7,692 nucleotides of DNA from an uncultured Prevotella sp. (GTDB lineage Bacteria > Bacteroidota > Bacteroidia > Bacteroidales > Bacteroidaceae): assembly GCA_934230965.1 (NCBI GenBank), contig CAKQFW010000097.1:1-7692 (forward strand), written 5' to 3'. The notes under the pieces are model-generated. The model saw only the letters and a list, made by a program, of their open reading frames with translations. It was not told the DNA's origin and did not search any database. A program made the translations under genes and the position numbers. Of this stretch, positions 5,059-7,692 are shown one piece after another; the first letter of the stretch is position 1, and the number at the start of each line of letters is the position of its first letter.

Positions 5059-7692
5059 TTATTTACCCAGCTTGGCCTCTACCCACTTGCGGGCGTTTAC
5101 AAAGGCCTCAATCCAGGGTGTTACCTCGTCGGCACGACGGTCGGCGGGATACCAAGCGTTCTGCCAAGGGAAGATGGCGCGCTCCAGGTGCGGCATCATG
5201 GCCAGGTGGCGTCCGTCGTTCGAGCAGATACCAGCCACGTTATAATCAGAGCCGTTGGGGTTGCCAGGATACTGAGCATAGTTATACTTAGCCACCACGT
5301 TATACTGGCTTTCAGCCTCGGGCAGCGAGAACTTGCCCTCGCCGTGAGCCACCCAGATGCCCAACTTGCTGCCGCTGAGTGATGAGAACATTACGCTGTT
5401 GTTCTCAGGAATTTGCAGCGAGAGGAAGGTGCTCTCAAACTTATGCGAGTTGTTATGCAACATCTTGGCGCGCTGTGCGTGCTCGGGGTTGATGAGGTTC
5501 AGCTCTACCATGAGCTGGCAGCCGTTGCAGATACCCAGCGACAGTGTGTCTTCGCGAGCATAGAAGCGGTCGAGAGCCTCCTTAGCCTTCGGGTTGAAGA
5601 GGAAGGCGCCAGCCCATCCCTTAGCCGATCCCAGCACGTCAGAGTTAGAGAAGCCACCGCAGAACACAATCATGTTCACGTCTTCCAGCGTCTCGCGTCC
5701 GGTGATAAGGTCGGTCATCATCACGTCTTTCACGTCGAAGCCAGCCAGATACAGCGAGTAAGCCATCTCGCGCTCGCCGTTGGTACCCTTCTCACGAATG
5801 ATGGCAGCCTTGATGCCCGAGGGTGTGCGGCGGTCGGCACTGATGCCGAAGCTCTTCAGTGTGCCACGGAAATTGTCGTTAAACTTCATCTCCAGCGGCT
5901 GGTGCTTATAATTGTTCACGCGCTCATCGGCACAGCCGTTAAAGCTCTGCTTGCGGTCGAGCAGCCATGATGTCTTATACCATTCGTCGCGCAGAGCGTC
6001 AATGTCGAAGGTGTGCTCATAGTTGTCCTTCTTCACCACGATGGTGCGCTCGTTAGGTGTAGGATAGCCTATCTTGGCAAAGTCGATGCCGGCCTCCTCC
6101 ATATACTTCTTAAACTCGTCTTTATGCTTGTCGCTTACCTGTATCACTACGCCAGGGTTCTCGGCCATCAGCACCTTCACCATGTCGTCGCCCACAATGT
6201 CGTGCAGGTTAATGTGCATACCGCCCTCAGTGTTGGCAAAGCACATCTCAAGCAGGGTGGTAATTAAACCGCCAGCCGAGATATCGTGGCCAGCCATCAC
6301 CCAGCCCTTCTTAATAAGGTCTTGCACAGCGTTGAAGCAGTCGGCAAAGTATTCGGCATCTTTCACCGTAGGCACGTCGCTGCCCACCTTGCCCAGGCTC
6401 TGTGCGAAGGCAGAACCGCCAAGGGCCTGCTCGTCGAACGAGAAGTCGATATGATAGAGCGAAGAGTTTTTGTCGTTCACCAGCACGGGCGATACCACCT
6501 TCTTCACGTCGCTCACCTCGCCACCAGCGCTCACGATAACGGTTCCCGGAGAGATAATCTTCTCGCCGTTAGGATACTGTTGCGAGAGCGAGAGCGAGTC
6601 TTTACCCGTAGGCACGTTGATGTTGAGGTCGCAGCAGAAGTCGCTCAGCGCCTTTACAGCCGAGTAGAGGCGAGCATCTTCGCCCTTCTGCGAGCGGCAG
6701 GGCCACATCCAGTTGGCAGAGAGCGAGAGGCTCTTCATGCCATCGGCCAGCGGAGCCCACACAATGTTGGTCAGCGCCTCGGCCACCGACAGCACGCTGC
6801 CAGCCTCGGGCGATGCCAAACCAGCCTGCGGAGCATGACCCAAAGCCGTAGCGATACCTTTCTCGCCACGATAGTCGAGGGCCACCACGCCACAGTCGCT
6901 CAGCGGCAACTGTATCTGTCCCTGGCACTGCTGGCGTGCAATCTTGCCCGTTACCGAGCGGTCTACCTTGTTTGTGAGCCAATCTTTGCAGGCCACAGCC
7001 TCCAGCTGCAGCACACGGCTTACATACTGGTCAATATCTTTTTCAGTATAGGTTACATTTTCATAGGTGCGCTCTACGGTCTCGTCGCGCATCACGGTCT
7101 TGGGCGAGTGGCCAAACATCTGAGCCACATCCAGGTCGAAGGGCTTCACGCCGTCGGCCTGAACAAATGAGAAGTGAGCATCGCCCGTGGTTTCGCCCAC
7201 CACATACAGCGGTGCACGCTCGCGCTCGGCAATGCGGCGCACGTGGTCGATGTGCTTCTCGTCGATGAGCAAGCCCATACGCTCCTGACTCTCGTTGGCA
7301 ATAATTTCTTTGGCCGAGAGGGTCTTGTCGCCAATGGGCAACTTGCTCATATCTATCTCGCCACCACACTCTTCAACAAGCTCTGACAAGCAGTTGAGGT
7401 GTCCGGCCGAACCGTGGTCGTGAATACTTACCACGGGGTTTACGTCTTCCTCGCACAGGGCACGCACCAGGTTGTAGGCACGCTTCTGCATCTCGGGGTT
7501 GGCACGCTGCACGGCGTTCAGCTCGATGCCGTTGCTGTAGCGACCAGTGTCTACCGACGATACCGAGCCGCCACCCAGGCCAATGCGGTAGTTGTCGCCA
7601 CCTACCACCACTACCTTGTTGCCCTTCTGGGGCTCCTTCTTCAGGCAGTCGCGCTTGGTGCCGTAGCCCACGCCACCAGCCAGCATGATAAC
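5059..7692 (-). CDS. purL: Phosphoribosylformylglycinamidine synthase (large, single-chain PurL), N-terminus outside window
   Basis: This is the C-terminal 877 residues of an enzyme normally around 1,230-1,300 residues long; the frame stays open past the window edge, so the start is not here and the ATG at 7686 is internal. The enzyme makes FGAM from FGAR, ATP and glutamine in purine synthesis, in the cytoplasm. Counting from the edge, visible parts are GGDNYRIGLGGG (about 31-42), a PEMQKR motif (about 66-71), HDHGSAGH in the first AIR-synthase-like half (91-98), the LPLSDCGVVALDYRG region, GHDISAGGL in the second half (about 468-476), and a fused class-I glutaminase domain (about 626-877) with GICNGCQ (nucleophile Cys722) and PHLERAIFPWQ (His835, Glu837). 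The fused glutaminase shows it is the large form that needs no separate PurQ or PurS. All visible key residues are intact. The stop TAA is followed by a terminator. Confidence 0.97.
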   Translation of the reverse strand, partial: VIMLAGGVGYGTKRDCLKKEPQKGNKVVVVGGDNYRIGLGGGSVSSVDTGRYSNGIELNAVQRANPEMQKRAYNLVRALCEEDVNPVVSIHDHGSAGHLNCLSELVEECGGEIDMSKLPIGDKTLSAKEIIANESQERMGLLIDEKHIDHVRRIAERERAPLYVVGETTGDAHFSFVQADGVKPFDLDVAQMFGHSPKTVMRDETVERTYENVTYTEKDIDQYVSRVLQLEAVACKDWLTNKVDRSVTGKIARQQCQGQIQLPLSDCGVVALDYRGEKGIATALGHAPQAGLASPEAGSVLSVAEALTNIVWAPLADGMKSLSLSANWMWPCRSQKGEDARLYSAVKALSDFCCDLNINVPTGKDSLSLSQQYPNGEKIISPGTVIVSAGGEVSDVKKVVSPVLVNDKNSSLYHIDFSFDEQALGGSAFAQSLGKVGSDVPTVKDAEYFADCFNAVQDLIKKGWVMAGHDISAGGLITTLLEMCFANTEGGMHINLHDIVGDDMVKVLMAENPGVVIQVSDKHKDEFKKYMEEAGIDFAKIGYPTPNERTIVVKKDNYEHTFDIDALRDEWYKTSWLLDRKQSFNGCADERVNNYKHQPLEMKFNDNFRGTLKSFGISADRRTPSGIKAAIIREKGTNGEREMAYSLYLAGFDVKDVMMTDLITGRETLEDVNMIVFCGGFSNSDVLGSAKGWAGAFLFNPKAKEALDRFYAREDTLSLGICNGCQLMVELNLINPEHAQRAKMLHNNSHKFESTFLSLQIPENNSVMFSSLSGSKLGIWVAHGEGKFSLPEAESQYNVVAKYNYAQYPGNPNGSDYNVAGICSNDGRHLAMMPHLERAIFPWQNAWYPADRRADEVTPWIEAFVNARKWVEAKLGK

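Noticed and set aside
6286..7170. Long plus-strand open frames inside purL
   Set aside because: They are complementary shadows of purL, which is uninterrupted and has all expected motifs on the minus strand.
7684..7686. ATG at 7686 as the start of a shortened purL
   Set aside because: The frame continues upstream to the window edge, and the N-terminal domain of PurL would be missing, so this is an internal methionine.

Overview
The window looks like chromosomal DNA from a Bacteroidota bacterium, most likely of the Prevotella/Bacteroides group. This rests on the style of the proteins (a single-chain PurL with a fused glutaminase domain, half-size paired chromate transporters, a sulfatase-fold phosphoethanolamine transferase with a C-terminal DYDKL-type tail), on A-rich leaders mostly without clear Shine-Dalgarno sites, and on AACTYG-type intergenic repeats that I associate with that group. 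The species call is inference. All six recognised genes lie on the minus strand, so the order of transcription runs from high to low coordinates.

From 7692 down to 5059 lies the 3' part of purL, a housekeeping purine-synthesis gene whose start is outside the window. It is followed by a strong intrinsic terminator (4972-5014) with an extra hairpin inside its loop. The 250-base gap 4809-5058 also holds two small palindromes. Next come two overlapping half-size chromate-transporter (CHR family) genes, 4263-4808 and 3691-4266, joined by an ATGA stop/start overlap. They probably form a two-subunit transporter.

A 73-base gap (3618-3690) contains a tandem array of an 8-base unit. It is followed by what looks like an envelope-modification operon: a phosphoethanolamine-transferase-like membrane enzyme (1761-3617), a complete acyltransferase-3 membrane protein (580-1764, ATGA overlap with the previous gene), and a second acyltransferase-3 gene (593 down to the window edge, 14-base overlap), cut off by the window. 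The overlaps suggest coordinated translation. The likely joint role is adding phosphoethanolamine and acyl (for example acetyl) groups to lipid A or another surface glycan, but the substrate cannot be read from the sequence.

Nothing here is clearly a new defence, mobile or RNA system. The most unusual items are the repeats: an in-frame 15-base minisatellite coding for a pentapeptide repeat at the N-terminus of the complete acyltransferase, the intergenic octamer array, and the palindromes that share its core sequence. No tRNA, rRNA, CRISPR array, insertion sequence or attachment site was seen.
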